A stretch of DNA of 21,541 bases, from assembly GCF_000002995.4 (NCBI RefSeq), contig NW_025062355.1, forward strand, positions 1 through 21,541. Direction: 5' to 3'. The notes below the pieces were generated by a model, which was not told the DNA's origin, did no database searches, and saw only the letters and a list, made by a program, of their open reading frames with translations. Below, piece after piece: positions 1-10,942 of this stretch; the first letter of the stretch is position 1; every line of letters starts with the position of its first letter. The position numbers and the translations under genes are program-made. Origin of the DNA: Brugia malayi (lineage: Eukaryota > Nematoda > Chromadorea > Rhabditida > Onchocercidae).

Positions 1-17
1 AAGAGAGAGATATTTGC
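1..17. other. Left flank, GA-rich, non-repeat
   Basis: The first bases (a short GA run, then TATTTGC) do not match the repeat, whose corresponding part reads ...TTATTAATTTTG before CTGATGAA. The array therefore starts at about position 18, equivalent to unit position 311. A looser alignment with one extra C would start it near 13. Too little sequence is present to say what lies outside. Confidence 0.7.
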
Positions 18-28
18 CTGATGAATTT

Positions 29-1633
29 ATGCGCAAAACTTAATTACAAAAGCGTATTTTAACATTTAAACTATAAATGACAACACAATATAAGACCAGC
101 ACTGGTACAAATGCACGTAACATAGTCAATCAGGTTCAAAATAAGCTTTTTTTAGCAGTTTTGGCACTTAATTAAAACTAAAATTGATAAATTAGAACCA
201 ATTTCCTTGTCTAATGTAAGATAACTATGACAAATTTAAAATTTTTAAAAAATTCAAAATTTAAATTTGAATTTAAATTTAATTTAAATTCTTAAATTGA
301 ATTAAAATCATGATTAATTGAAAGTTTTATTAATTTTGCTGATGAATTTATGCGCAAAACTTAATTACAAAAGCGTATTTTAACATTTAAACTATAAAAT
401 GACAACACAATATAAGACCAGCACTGGTACAATGCACGTAACATAGTCAATCAGGTTCAAAATAAGCTTTTTTTAGCAGTTTTGGCACTTAATTAAAACT
501 AAAATTGATAAATTAGAACCAATTTCCTTGTCTAATGTAAGATAACTATGACAAATTTTAAAATTTTTAAAAAATTCAAAATTTAAATTTGAATTTAAAT
601 TTAATTTAAATTCTTAAATTGAATTAAAATCATGATTAATTGAAAGTTTTATTAATTTTGCTGATGAATTTATGCGCAAAACTTAATTACAAAAGCGTAT
701 TTTAACATTTAAACTATAAAATGACAACACAATATAAGACCAGCACTGGTACAATGCACGTAACATAGTCAATCAGGTTCAAAATAAGCTTTTTTTAGCA
801 GTTTTGGCACTTAATTAAAACTAAAATTGATAAATTAGAACCAATTTCCTTGTCTAATGTAAGATAACTATGACAAATTTAAAAATTTTTAAAAAATTCA
901 AAATTTAAATTTGAATTTAAATTTAATTTAAATTCTTAAATTGAATTAAAATCATGATTAATTGAAAGTTTTATTAATTTTGCTGATGAATTTATGCGCA
1001 AAACTTAATTACAAAAGCGTATTTTAACATTTAAACTATAAAATGACAACACAATATAAGACCAGCACTGGTACAATGCACGTAACATAGTCAATCAGGT
1101 TCAAAATAAGCTTTTTTTAGCAGTTTTGGCACTTAATTAAAACTAAAATTGATAAATTAGAACCAATTTCCTTGTCTAATGTAAGATAACTATGACAAAT
1201 TTAAAATTTTTAAAAAATTCAAAATTTAAATTTGAATTTAAATTTAATTTAAATTCTTAAATTGAATTAAAATCATGATTAATTGAAAGTTTTATTAATT
1301 TTGCTGATGAATTTATGCGCAAAACTTAATTACAAAAGCGTATTTTAACATTTAAACTATAAAATGACAACACAATATAAGACCAGCACTGGTACAATGC
1401 ACGTAACATAGTCAATCAGGTTCAAAATAAGCTTTTTTTAGCAGTTTTGGCACTTAATTAAAATTAAAATTGATAAATTAGAACCAATTTCCTTGTCTAA
1501 TGTAAGATAACTATGACAAATTTAAATTTTAAAAAATTCAAAATTTAAATTTGAATTTAAATTTAATTTAAATTCTTAAATTGAATTAAAATCATGATTA
1601 ATTGAAAGTTTTATTAATTTTGCTGATGAATTT
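29..1633. repeat. Left-edge block, copies 1-5, unusually mixed
   Basis: Five neighbouring copies show four different A/T-tract forms: copy 1 has T3-A4-T5 (321 bp), copy 2 has T4 (322 bp), copy 3 has A5 (322 bp), copy 4 is standard, and copy 5 (1315-1633) is a private 319-bp form with T3-A3-T4 and the T allele at unit 150. Copy 1 also has two private changes that cancel in length: one A fewer after CTATA (near 75-77) and one A more in GTACAAATGC (near 108-111). Greater diversity at the edge than inside is the usual pattern for satellite arrays, where end copies take part less in homogenisation. Confidence 0.85.
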
Positions 1634-4600
1634 ATGCGCAAAACTTAATTACAAAAGCGTATTTTAACATTTAAACTATAAAATGACAACACAATATAAG
1701 ACCAGCACTGGTACAATGCACGTAACATAGTCAATCAGGTTCAAAATAAGCTTTTTTTAGCAGTTTTGGCACTTAATTAAAACTAAAATTGATAAATTAG
1801 AACCAATTTCCTTGTCTAATGTAAGATAACTATGACAAATTTAAAATTTTTAAAAAATTCAAAATTTAAATTTGAATTTAAATTTAATTTAAATTCTTAA
1901 ATTGAATTAAAATCATGATTAATTGAAAGTTTTATTAATTTTGCTGATGAATTTATGCGCAAAACTTAATTACAAAAGCGTATTTTAACATTTAAACTAT
2001 AAAATGACAACACAATATAAGACCAGCACTGGTACAATGCACGTAACATAGTCAATCAGGTTCAAAATAAGCTTTTTTTAGCAGTTTTGGCACTTAATTA
2101 AAACTAAAATTGATAAATTAGAACCAATTTCCTTGTCTAATGTAAGATAACTATGACAAATTTAAAATTTTTAAAAAATTCAAAATTTAAATTTGAATTT
2201 AAATTTAATTTAAATTCTTAAATTGAATTAAAATCATGATTAATTGAAAGTTTTATTAATTTTGCTGATGAATTTATGCGCAAAACTTAATTACAAAAGC
2301 GTATTTTAACATTTAAACTATAAAATGACAACACAATATAAGACCAGCACTGGTACAATGCACGTAACATAGTCAATCAGGTTCAAAATAAGCTTTTTTT
2401 AGCAGTTTTGGCACTTAATTAAAACTAAAATTGATAAATTAGAACCAATTTCCTTGTCTAATGTAAGATAACTATGACAAATTTAAAATTTTTAAAAAAT
2501 TCAAAATTTAAATTTGAATTTAAATTTAATTTAAATTCTTAAATTGAATTAAAATCATGATTAATTGAAAGTTTTATTAATTTTGCTGATGAATTTATGC
2601 GCAAAACTTAATTACAAAAGCGTATTTTAACATTTAAACTATAAAATGACAACACAATATAAGACCAGCACTGGTACAATGCACGTAACATAGTCAATCA
2701 GGTTCAAAATAAGCTTTTTTTAGCAGTTTTGGCACTTAATTAAAACTAAAATTGATAAATTAGAACCAATTTCCTTGTCTAATGTAAGATAACTATGACA
2801 AATTTAAAATTTTTAAAAAATTCAAAATTTAAATTTGAATTTAAATTTAATTTAAATTCTTAAATTGAATTAAAATCATGATTAATTGAAAGTTTTATTA
2901 ATTTTGCTGATGAATTTATGCGCAAAACTTAATTACAAAAGCGTATTTTAACATTTAAACTATAAAATGACAACACAATATAAGACCAGCACTGGTACAA
3001 TGCACGTAACATAGTCAATCAGGTTCAAAATAAGCTTTTTTTAGCAGTTTTGGCACTTAATTAAAACTAAAATTGATAAATTAGAACCAATTTCCTTGTC
3101 TAATGTAAGATAACTATGACAAATTTAAAATTTTTAAAAAATTCAAAATTTAAATTTGAATTTAAATTTAATTTAAATTCTTAAATTGAATTAAAATCAT
3201 GATTAATTGAAAGTTTTATTAATTTTGCTGATGAATTTATGCGCAAAACTTAATTACAAAAGCGTATTTTAACATTTAAACTATAAAATGACAACACAAT
3301 ATAAGACCAGCACTGGTACAATGCACGTAACATAGTCAATCAGGTTCAAAATAAGCTTTTTTTAGCAGTTTTGGCACTTAATTAAAACTAAAATTGATAA
3401 ATTAGAACCAATTTCCTTGTCTAATGTAAGATAACTATGACAAATTTAAAATTTTTAAAAAATTCAAAATTTAAATTTGAATTTAAATTTAATTTAAATT
3501 CTTAAATTGAATTAAAATCATGATTAATTGAAAGTTTTATTAATTTTGCTGATGAATTTATGCGCAAAACTTAATTACAAAAGCGTATTTTAACATTTAA
3601 ACTATAAAATGACAACACAATATAAGACCAGCACTGGTACAATGCACGTAACATAGTCAATCAGGTTCAAAATAAGCTTTTTTTAGCAGTTTTGGCACTT
3701 AATTAAAACTAAAATTGATAAATTAGAACCAATTTCCTTGTCTAATGTAAGATAACTATGACAAATTTAAAATTTTTAAAAAATTCAAAATTTAAATTTG
3801 AATTTAAATTTAATTTAAATTCTTAAATTGAATTAAAATCATGATTAATTGAAAGTTTTATTAATTTTGCTGATGAATTTATGCGCAAAACTTAATTACA
3901 AAAGCGTATTTTAACATTTAAACTATAAAATGACAACACAATATAAGACCAGCACTGGTACAATGCACGTAACATAGTCAATCAGGTTCAAAATAAGCTT
4001 TTTTTAGCAGTTTTGGCACTTAATTAAAATTAAAATTGATAAATTAGAACCAATTTCCTTGTCTAATGTAAGATAACTATGACAAATTTAAAATTTTTAA
4101 AAAATTCAAAATTTAAATTTGAATTTAAATTTAATTTAAATTCTTAAATTGAATTAAAATCATGATTAATTGAAAGTTTTATTAATTTTGCTGATGAATT
4201 TATGCGCAAAACTTAATTACAAAAGCGTATTTTAACATTTAAACTATAAAATGACAACACAATATAAGACCAGCACTGGTACAATGCACGTAACATAGTC
4301 AATCAGGTTCAAAATAAGCTTTTTTTAGCAGTTTTGGCACTTAATTAAAACTAAAATTGATAAATTAGAACCAATTTCCTTGTCTAATGTAAGATAACTA
4401 TGACAAATTTAAAATTTTTAAAAAATTCAAAATTTAAATTTGAATTTAAATTTAATTTAAATTCTTAAATTGAATTAAAATCATGATTAATTGAAAGTTT
4501 TATTAATTTTGCTGATGAATTTATGCGCAAAACTTAATTACAAAAGCGTATTTTAACATTTAAACTATAAAATGACAACACAATATAAGACCAGCACTGG

Positions 4601-5806
4601 TACAATGCACGTAACATAGTCAATCAGGTTCAAAATAAGCTTTTTTTAGCAGTTTTGGCACTTAATTAAAACTAAAATTGATAAATTAGAACCAATTTCC
4701 TTGTCTAATGTAAGATAACTATGACAAATTTAAAATTTTTAAAAAATTCAAAATTTAAATTTGAATTTAAATTTAATTTAAATTCTTAAATTGAATTAAA
4801 ATCATGATTAATTGAAAGTTTTATTAATTTTGCTGATGAATTTATGCGCAAAACTTAATTACAAAAGCGTATTTTAACATTTAAACTATAAAATGACAAC
4901 ACAATATAAGACCAGCACTGGTACAATGCACGTAACATAGTCAATCAGGTTCAAAATAAGCTTTTTTTAGCAGTTTTGGCACTTAATTAAAACTAAAATT
5001 GATAAATTAGAACCAATTTCCTTGTCTAATGTAAGATAACTATGACAAATTTAAAATTTTTAAAAAATTCAAAATTTAAATTTGAATTTAAATTTAATTT
5101 AAATTCTTAAATTGAATTAAAATCATGATTAATTGAAAGTTTTATTAATTTTGCTGATGAATTTATGCGCAAAACTTAATTACAAAAGCGTATTTTAACA
5201 TTTAAACTATAAAATGACAACACAATATAAGACCAGCACTGGTACAATGCACGTAACATAGTCAATCAGGTTCAAAATAAGCTTTTTTTAGCAGTTTTGG
5301 CACTTAATTAAAACTAAAATTGATAAATTAGAACCAATTTCCTTGTCTAATGTAAGATAACTATGACAAATTTAAAATTTTTAAAAAATTCAAAATTTAA
5401 ATTTGAATTTAAATTTAATTTAAATTCTTAAATTGAATTAAAATCATGATTAATTGAAAGTTTTATTAATTTTGCTGATGAATTTATGCGCAAAACTTAA
5501 TTACAAAAGCGTATTTTAACATTTAAACTATAAAATGACAACACAATATAAGACCAGCACTGGTACAATGCACGTAACATAGTCAATCAGGTTCAAAATA
5601 AGCTTTTTTTAGCAGTTTTGGCACTTAATTAAAACTAAAATTGATAAATTAGAACCAATTTCCTTGTCTAATGTAAGATAACTATGACAAATTTAAAATT
5701 TTTAAAAAATTCAAAATTTAAATTTGAATTTAAATTTAATTTAAATTCTTAAATTGAATTAAAATCATGATTAATTGAAAGTTTTATTAATTTTGCTGAT
5801 GAATTT

Positions 5807-6126
5807 ATGCGCAAAACTTAATTACAAAAGCGTATTTTAACATTTAAACTATAAAATGACAACACAATATAAGACCAGCACTGGTACAATGCACGTAACA
5901 TAGTCAATCAGGTTCAAAATAAGCTTTTTTTAGCAGTTTTGGCACTTAATTAAAATAAAATTGATAAATTAGAACCAATTTCCTTGTCTAATGTAAGATA
6001 ACTATGACAAATTTAAAATTTTTAAAAAATTCAAAATTTAAATTTGAATTTAAATTTAATTTAAATTCTTAAATTGAATTAAAATCATGATTAATTGAAA
6101 GTTTTATTAATTTTGCTGATGAATTT
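5807..6126. repeat. Variant copy 19: one-base deletion at unit 150
   Basis: The string normally reading AAAACTAAAATT or AAAATTAAAATT reads AAAATAAAATT here, giving a 320-bp unit. The same deletion appears only once more, in copy 27 (8375-8694), eight copies downstream. A shared rare allele suggests descent from one event followed by transfer or duplication, although slippage in an A/T-rich string could produce it twice. Confidence 0.85.
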
Positions 6127-7453
6127 ATGCGCAAAACTTAATTACAAAAGCGTATTTTAACATTTAAACTATAAAATGACAACACAATATAAGACCAGCA
6201 CTGGTACAATGCACGTAACATAGTCAATCAGGTTCAAAATAAGCTTTTTTTAGCAGTTTTGGCACTTAATTAAAATTAAAATTGATAAATTAGAACCAAT
6301 TTCCTTGTCTAATGTAAGATAACTATGACAAATTTAAAATTTTTAAAAAATTCAAAATTTAAATTTGAATTTAAATTTAATTTAAATTCTTAAATTGAAT
6401 TAAAATCATGATTAATTGAAAGTTTTATTAATTTTGCTGATGAATTTATGCGCAAAACTTAATTACAAAAGCGTATTTTAACATTTAAACTATAAAATGA
6501 CAACACAATATAAGACCAGCACTGGTACAATGCACGTAACATAGTCAATCAGGTTCAAAATAAGCTTTTTTTAGCAGTTTTGGCACTTAATTAAAACTAA
6601 AATTGATAAATTAGAACCAATTTCCTTGTCTAATGTAAGATAACTATGACAAATTTAAAATTTTTAAAAAATTCAAAATTTAAATTTGAATTTAAATTTA
6701 ATTTAAATTCTTAAATTGAATTAAAATCATGATTAATTGAAAGTTTTATTAATTTTGCTGATGAATTTATGCGCAAAACTTAATTACAAAAGCGTATTTT
6801 AACATTTAAACTATAAAATGACAACACAATATAAGACCAGCACTGGTACAATGCACGTAACATAGTCAATCAGGTTCAAAATAAGCTTTTTTTAGCAGTT
6901 TTGGCACTTAATTAAAACTAAAATTGATAAATTAGAACCAATTTCCTTGTCTAATGTAAGATAACTATGACAAATTTAAAATTTTTAAAAAATTCAAAAT
7001 TTAAATTTGAATTTAAATTTAATTTAAATTCTTAAATTGAATTAAAATCATGATTAATTGAAAGTTTTATTAATTTTGCTGATGAATTTATGCGCAAAAC
7101 TTAATTACAAAAGCGTATTTTAACATTTAAACTATAAAATGACAACACAATATAAGACCAGCACTGGTACAATGCACGTAACATAGTCAATCAGGTTCAA
7201 AATAAGCTTTTTTTAGCAGTTTTGGCACTTAATTAAAACTAAAATTGATAAATTAGAACCAATTTCCTTGTCTAATGTAAGATAACTATGACAAATTTAA
7301 AATTTTTAAAAAATTCAAAATTTAAATTTGAATTTAAATTTAATTTAAATTCTTAAATTGAATTAAAATCATGATTAATTGAAAGTTTTATTAATTTTGC
7401 TGATGAATTTATGCGCAAAACTTAATTACAAAAGCGTATTTTAACATTTAAAC

Positions 7454-7460
7454 TATAAAA
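7454..7460 (+). promoter_or_regulatory. TATAAAA string in each unit (TATA-box-like)
   Basis: Reference position for a TATAAAA string at unit 44-50, present in essentially every copy (copy 1 has TATAAAT). It matches the eukaryotic TATA-box consensus and lies about 70 bases before a T7 run on the same strand. In DNA of 78% AT such a string is expected often by chance, so promoter function is only a possibility. Satellites are known to be transcribed in many eukaryotes, but nothing here shows that this one is. Confidence 0.2.
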
Positions 7461-7477
7461 TGACAACACAATATAAG

Positions 7478-7489
7478 ACCAGCACTGGT
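7478..7489. repeat. Short dyad ACCAG-CA-CTGGT in each unit
   Basis: Unit positions 68-79 form a perfect inverted repeat with 5-bp arms and a 2-base centre. It sits in the most GC-rich stretch of the unit and is intact in every copy I read, including the degenerate terminal copy. Dyads of this kind are typical of binding sites for dimeric DNA-binding proteins. It does not resemble the CENP-B box, which contains TTCG and CGGG elements absent from this unit. A binding role is inference. Confidence 0.6.
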
Positions 7490-7514
7490 ACAATGCACGT
7501 AACATAGTCAATCA

Positions 7515-7535
7515 GGTTCAAAATAAGCTTTTTTT
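7515..7535 (+). other. GGTTCAA string followed by a T7 run in each unit
   Basis: Unit 105-115 begins GGTTCAAAA, matching the first seven bases of the RNA polymerase III B-box consensus GGTTCRANNCC but lacking the final CC. Eight bases after the GGTTCA core region comes a run of seven T (unit 119-125), which is long enough to act as a polymerase III terminator. No convincing A box was found at the expected distance upstream. This could be the relic of a tRNA-derived SINE, or chance. Copy 62 has eight T here. Confidence 0.25.
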
Positions 7536-7631
7536 AGCAGTTTTGGCACTTAATTAAAACTAAAATTGATAAATTAGAACCAATTTCCTTGTCTAATGTA
7601 AGATAACTATGACAAATTTAAAATTTTTAAA

Positions 7632-7673
7632 AAATTCAAAATTTAAATTTGAATTTAAATTTAATTTAAATTC
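7632..7673. repeat. Cluster of three overlapping AT palindromes in each unit
   Basis: Unit 222-263 contains three overlapping inverted repeats. The first (222-246) has 9-bp arms AAATTCAAA and TTTGAATTT around a short centre. The second (229-252) has 11-bp arms AAATTTAAATT and AATTTAAATTT around TG. The third (241-263) has 11-bp arms GAATTTAAATT and AATTTAAATTC around a single T. The stretch is essentially free of G/C apart from the C and G that close the arms. Such sequence is prone to unwinding and cruciform extrusion under torsion, which could promote breakage and recombination or nuclear-matrix attachment. It is conserved in every full copy. Confidence 0.85.
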
Positions 7674-7687
7674 TTAAATTGAATTAA

Positions 7688-7697
7688 AATCATGATT
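7688..7697. repeat. Ten-base palindrome AATCATGATT in each unit
   Basis: Unit 278-287 is a perfect 10-bp palindrome directly after the AT palindrome cluster. It contains the single TCATGA of the unit. It is unchanged in every full copy, and it is missing from copy 66 because that copy breaks off earlier. It may be a dimer binding site or simply part of the unit; no function can be read from it. Confidence 0.6.
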
Positions 7698-8374
7698 AAT
7701 TGAAAGTTTTATTAATTTTGCTGATGAATTTATGCGCAAAACTTAATTACAAAAGCGTATTTTAACATTTAAACTATAAAATGACAACACAATATAAGAC
7801 CAGCACTGGTACAATGCACGTAACATAGTCAATCAGGTTCAAAATAAGCTTTTTTTAGCAGTTTTGGCACTTAATTAAAACTAAAATTGATAAATTAGAA
7901 CCAATTTCCTTGTCTAATGTAAGATAACTATGACAAATTTTAAAATTTTTAAAAAATTCAAAATTTAAATTTGAATTTAAATTTAATTTAAATTCTTAAA
8001 TTGAATTAAAATCATGATTAATTGAAAGTTTTATTAATTTTGCTGATGAATTTATGCGCAAAACTTAATTACAAAAGCGTATTTTAACATTTAAACTATA
8101 AAATGACAACACAATATAAGACCAGCACTGGTACAATGCACGTAACATAGTCAATCAGGTTCAAAATAAGCTTTTTTTAGCAGTTTTGGCACTTAATTAA
8201 AACTAAAATTGATAAATTAGAACCAATTTCCTTGTCTAATGTAAGATAACTATGACAAATTTAAAATTTTTAAAAAATTCAAAATTTAAATTTGAATTTA
8301 AATTTAATTTAAATTCTTAAATTGAATTAAAATCATGATTAATTGAAAGTTTTATTAATTTTGCTGATGAATTT

Positions 8375-8694
8375 ATGCGCAAAACTTAATTACAAAAGCG
8401 TATTTTAACATTTAAACTATAAAATGACAACACAATATAAGACCAGCACTGGTACAATGCACGTAACATAGTCAATCAGGTTCAAAATAAGCTTTTTTTA
8501 GCAGTTTTGGCACTTAATTAAAATAAAATTGATAAATTAGAACCAATTTCCTTGTCTAATGTAAGATAACTATGACAAATTTAAAATTTTTAAAAAATTC
8601 AAAATTTAAATTTGAATTTAAATTTAATTTAAATTCTTAAATTGAATTAAAATCATGATTAATTGAAAGTTTTATTAATTTTGCTGATGAATTT
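8375..8694. repeat. Variant copy 27: same one-base deletion as copy 19
   Basis: This 320-bp unit carries the string AAAATAAAATT near 8521 in place of the usual C- or T-containing form. It otherwise matches the reference copy. See copy 19 for the matching allele. Confidence 0.85.
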
Positions 8695-10942
8695 ATGCGC
8701 AAAACTTAATTACAAAAGCGTATTTTAACATTTAAACTATAAAATGACAACACAATATAAGACCAGCACTGGTACAATGCACGTAACATAGTCAATCAGG
8801 TTCAAAATAAGCTTTTTTTAGCAGTTTTGGCACTTAATTAAAACTAAAATTGATAAATTAGAACCAATTTCCTTGTCTAATGTAAGATAACTATGACAAA
8901 TTTAAAATTTTTAAAAAATTCAAAATTTAAATTTGAATTTAAATTTAATTTAAATTCTTAAATTGAATTAAAATCATGATTAATTGAAAGTTTTATTAAT
9001 TTTGCTGATGAATTTATGCGCAAAACTTAATTACAAAAGCGTATTTTAACATTTAAACTATAAAATGACAACACAATATAAGACCAGCACTGGTACAATG
9101 CACGTAACATAGTCAATCAGGTTCAAAATAAGCTTTTTTTAGCAGTTTTGGCACTTAATTAAAACTAAAATTGATAAATTAGAACCAATTTCCTTGTCTA
9201 ATGTAAGATAACTATGACAAATTTTAAAATTTTTAAAAAATTCAAAATTTAAATTTGAATTTAAATTTAATTTAAATTCTTAAATTGAATTAAAATCATG
9301 ATTAATTGAAAGTTTTATTAATTTTGCTGATGAATTTATGCGCAAAACTTAATTACAAAAGCGTATTTTAACATTTAAACTATAAAATGACAACACAATA
9401 TAAGACCAGCACTGGTACAATGCACGTAACATAGTCAATCAGGTTCAAAATAAGCTTTTTTTAGCAGTTTTGGCACTTAATTAAAATTAAAATTGATAAA
9501 TTAGAACCAATTTCCTTGTCTAATGTAAGATAACTATGACAAATTTAAAATTTTTAAAAAATTCAAAATTTAAATTTGAATTTAAATTTAATTTAAATTC
9601 TTAAATTGAATTAAAATCATGATTAATTGAAAGTTTTATTAATTTTGCTGATGAATTTATGCGCAAAACTTAATTACAAAAGCGTATTTTAACATTTAAA
9701 CTATAAAATGACAACACAATATAAGACCAGCACTGGTACAATGCACGTAACATAGTCAATCAGGTTCAAAATAAGCTTTTTTTAGCAGTTTTGGCACTTA
9801 ATTAAAACTAAAATTGATAAATTAGAACCAATTTCCTTGTCTAATGTAAGATAACTATGACAAATTTAAAATTTTTAAAAAATTCAAAATTTAAATTTGA
9901 ATTTAAATTTAATTTAAATTCTTAAATTGAATTAAAATCATGATTAATTGAAAGTTTTATTAATTTTGCTGATGAATTTATGCGCAAAACTTAATTACAA
10001 AAGCGTATTTTAACATTTAAACTATAAAATGACAACACAATATAAGACCAGCACTGGTACAATGCACGTAACATAGTCAATCAGGTTCAAAATAAGCTTT
10101 TTTTAGCAGTTTTGGCACTTAATTAAAACTAAAATTGATAAATTAGAACCAATTTCCTTGTCTAATGTAAGATAACTATGACAAATTTAAAATTTTTAAA
10201 AAATTCAAAATTTAAATTTGAATTTAAATTTAATTTAAATTCTTAAATTGAATTAAAATCATGATTAATTGAAAGTTTTATTAATTTTGCTGATGAATTT
10301 ATGCGCAAAACTTAATTACAAAAGCGTATTTTAACATTTAAACTATAAAATGACAACACAATATAAGACCAGCACTGGTACAATGCACGTAACATAGTCA
10401 ATCAGGTTCAAAATAAGCTTTTTTTAGCAGTTTTGGCACTTAATTAAAACTAAAATTGATAAATTAGAACCAATTTCCTTGTCTAATGTAAGATAACTAT
10501 GACAAATTTAAAATTTTTAAAAAATTCAAAATTTAAATTTGAATTTAAATTTAATTTAAATTCTTAAATTGAATTAAAATCATGATTAATTGAAAGTTTT
10601 ATTAATTTTGCTGATGAATTTATGCGCAAAACTTAATTACAAAAGCGTATTTTAACATTTAAACTATAAAATGACAACACAATATAAGACCAGCACTGGT
10701 ACAATGCACGTAACATAGTCAATCAGGTTCAAAATAAGCTTTTTTTAGCAGTTTTGGCACTTAATTAAAATTAAAATTGATAAATTAGAACCAATTTCCT
10801 TGTCTAATGTAAGATAACTATGACAAATTTAAAATTTTTAAAAAATTCAAAATTTAAATTTGAATTTAAATTTAATTTAAATTCTTAAATTGAATTAAAA
10901 TCATGATTAATTGAAAGTTTTATTAATTTTGCTGATGAATTT

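Larger units (their letters stand above)
1634..7731. repeat. Homogeneous block, copies 6-24, all with the T3-A4-T5 tract
   Basis: Nineteen consecutive copies share the same A/T-tract form, and eighteen of them are exactly 321 bp. The only differences I see are the T allele at unit 150 in copies 13 (3881) and 20 (6127), and a one-base loss there in copy 19 (5807-6126, reading AAATAAAATT). This is the most uniform stretch of the array and is consistent with a recent expansion from very few founder copies. Collapse or copying by the assembler is an alternative that the sequence cannot exclude. Confidence 0.88.
7411..7731. repeat. Reference monomer (copy 24), the commonest 321-bp form
   Basis: This copy represents the majority sequence: C at unit position 150 (7560) and tract lengths T3-A4-T5 at unit 207-218. 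Positions 1-140 have about 31% GC and contain nearly all the sequence-specific landmarks. Positions 201-280 have only about 6 G/C in 80 bases and are dominated by AAATTT blocks. One HindIII site (AAGCTT, 7525-7530), one PacI site (TTAATTAA, 7550-7557) and one TCATGA occur per unit, so a HindIII or PacI digest of genomic DNA should give a ladder with a step of about 321 bp. Only three CpG dinucleotides are present, all in the first 90 bases. The choice of unit start is arbitrary, and strand has no meaning for this repeat. Confidence 0.95.

Noticed and set aside
1..17. Telomere or microsatellite array at the left end
   Set aside because: Only a few GA steps are visible, with no telomere-type motif.
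77..175. A 32-codon open frame in copy 1 starting at ATGACAACA and ending at TAA
   Set aside because: It exists only because copy 1 has an extra A. In the standard unit the same start is followed by a stop after 15 codons, and nothing suggests coding.
7471..7525. tRNA gene, from the GGTTCAA string
   Set aside because: The B-box match lacks its final CC, there is no good A box, and no cloverleaf with an acceptor stem could be drawn.
7411..7731. CENP-B box within the unit
   Set aside because: The unit contains neither the TTCG nor the CGGG element of the box.
7411..7731. Unit built from two diverged half-monomers of about 160 bp
   Set aside because: Only short A/T strings such as CTTAATTA recur between the halves; I see no extended similarity.
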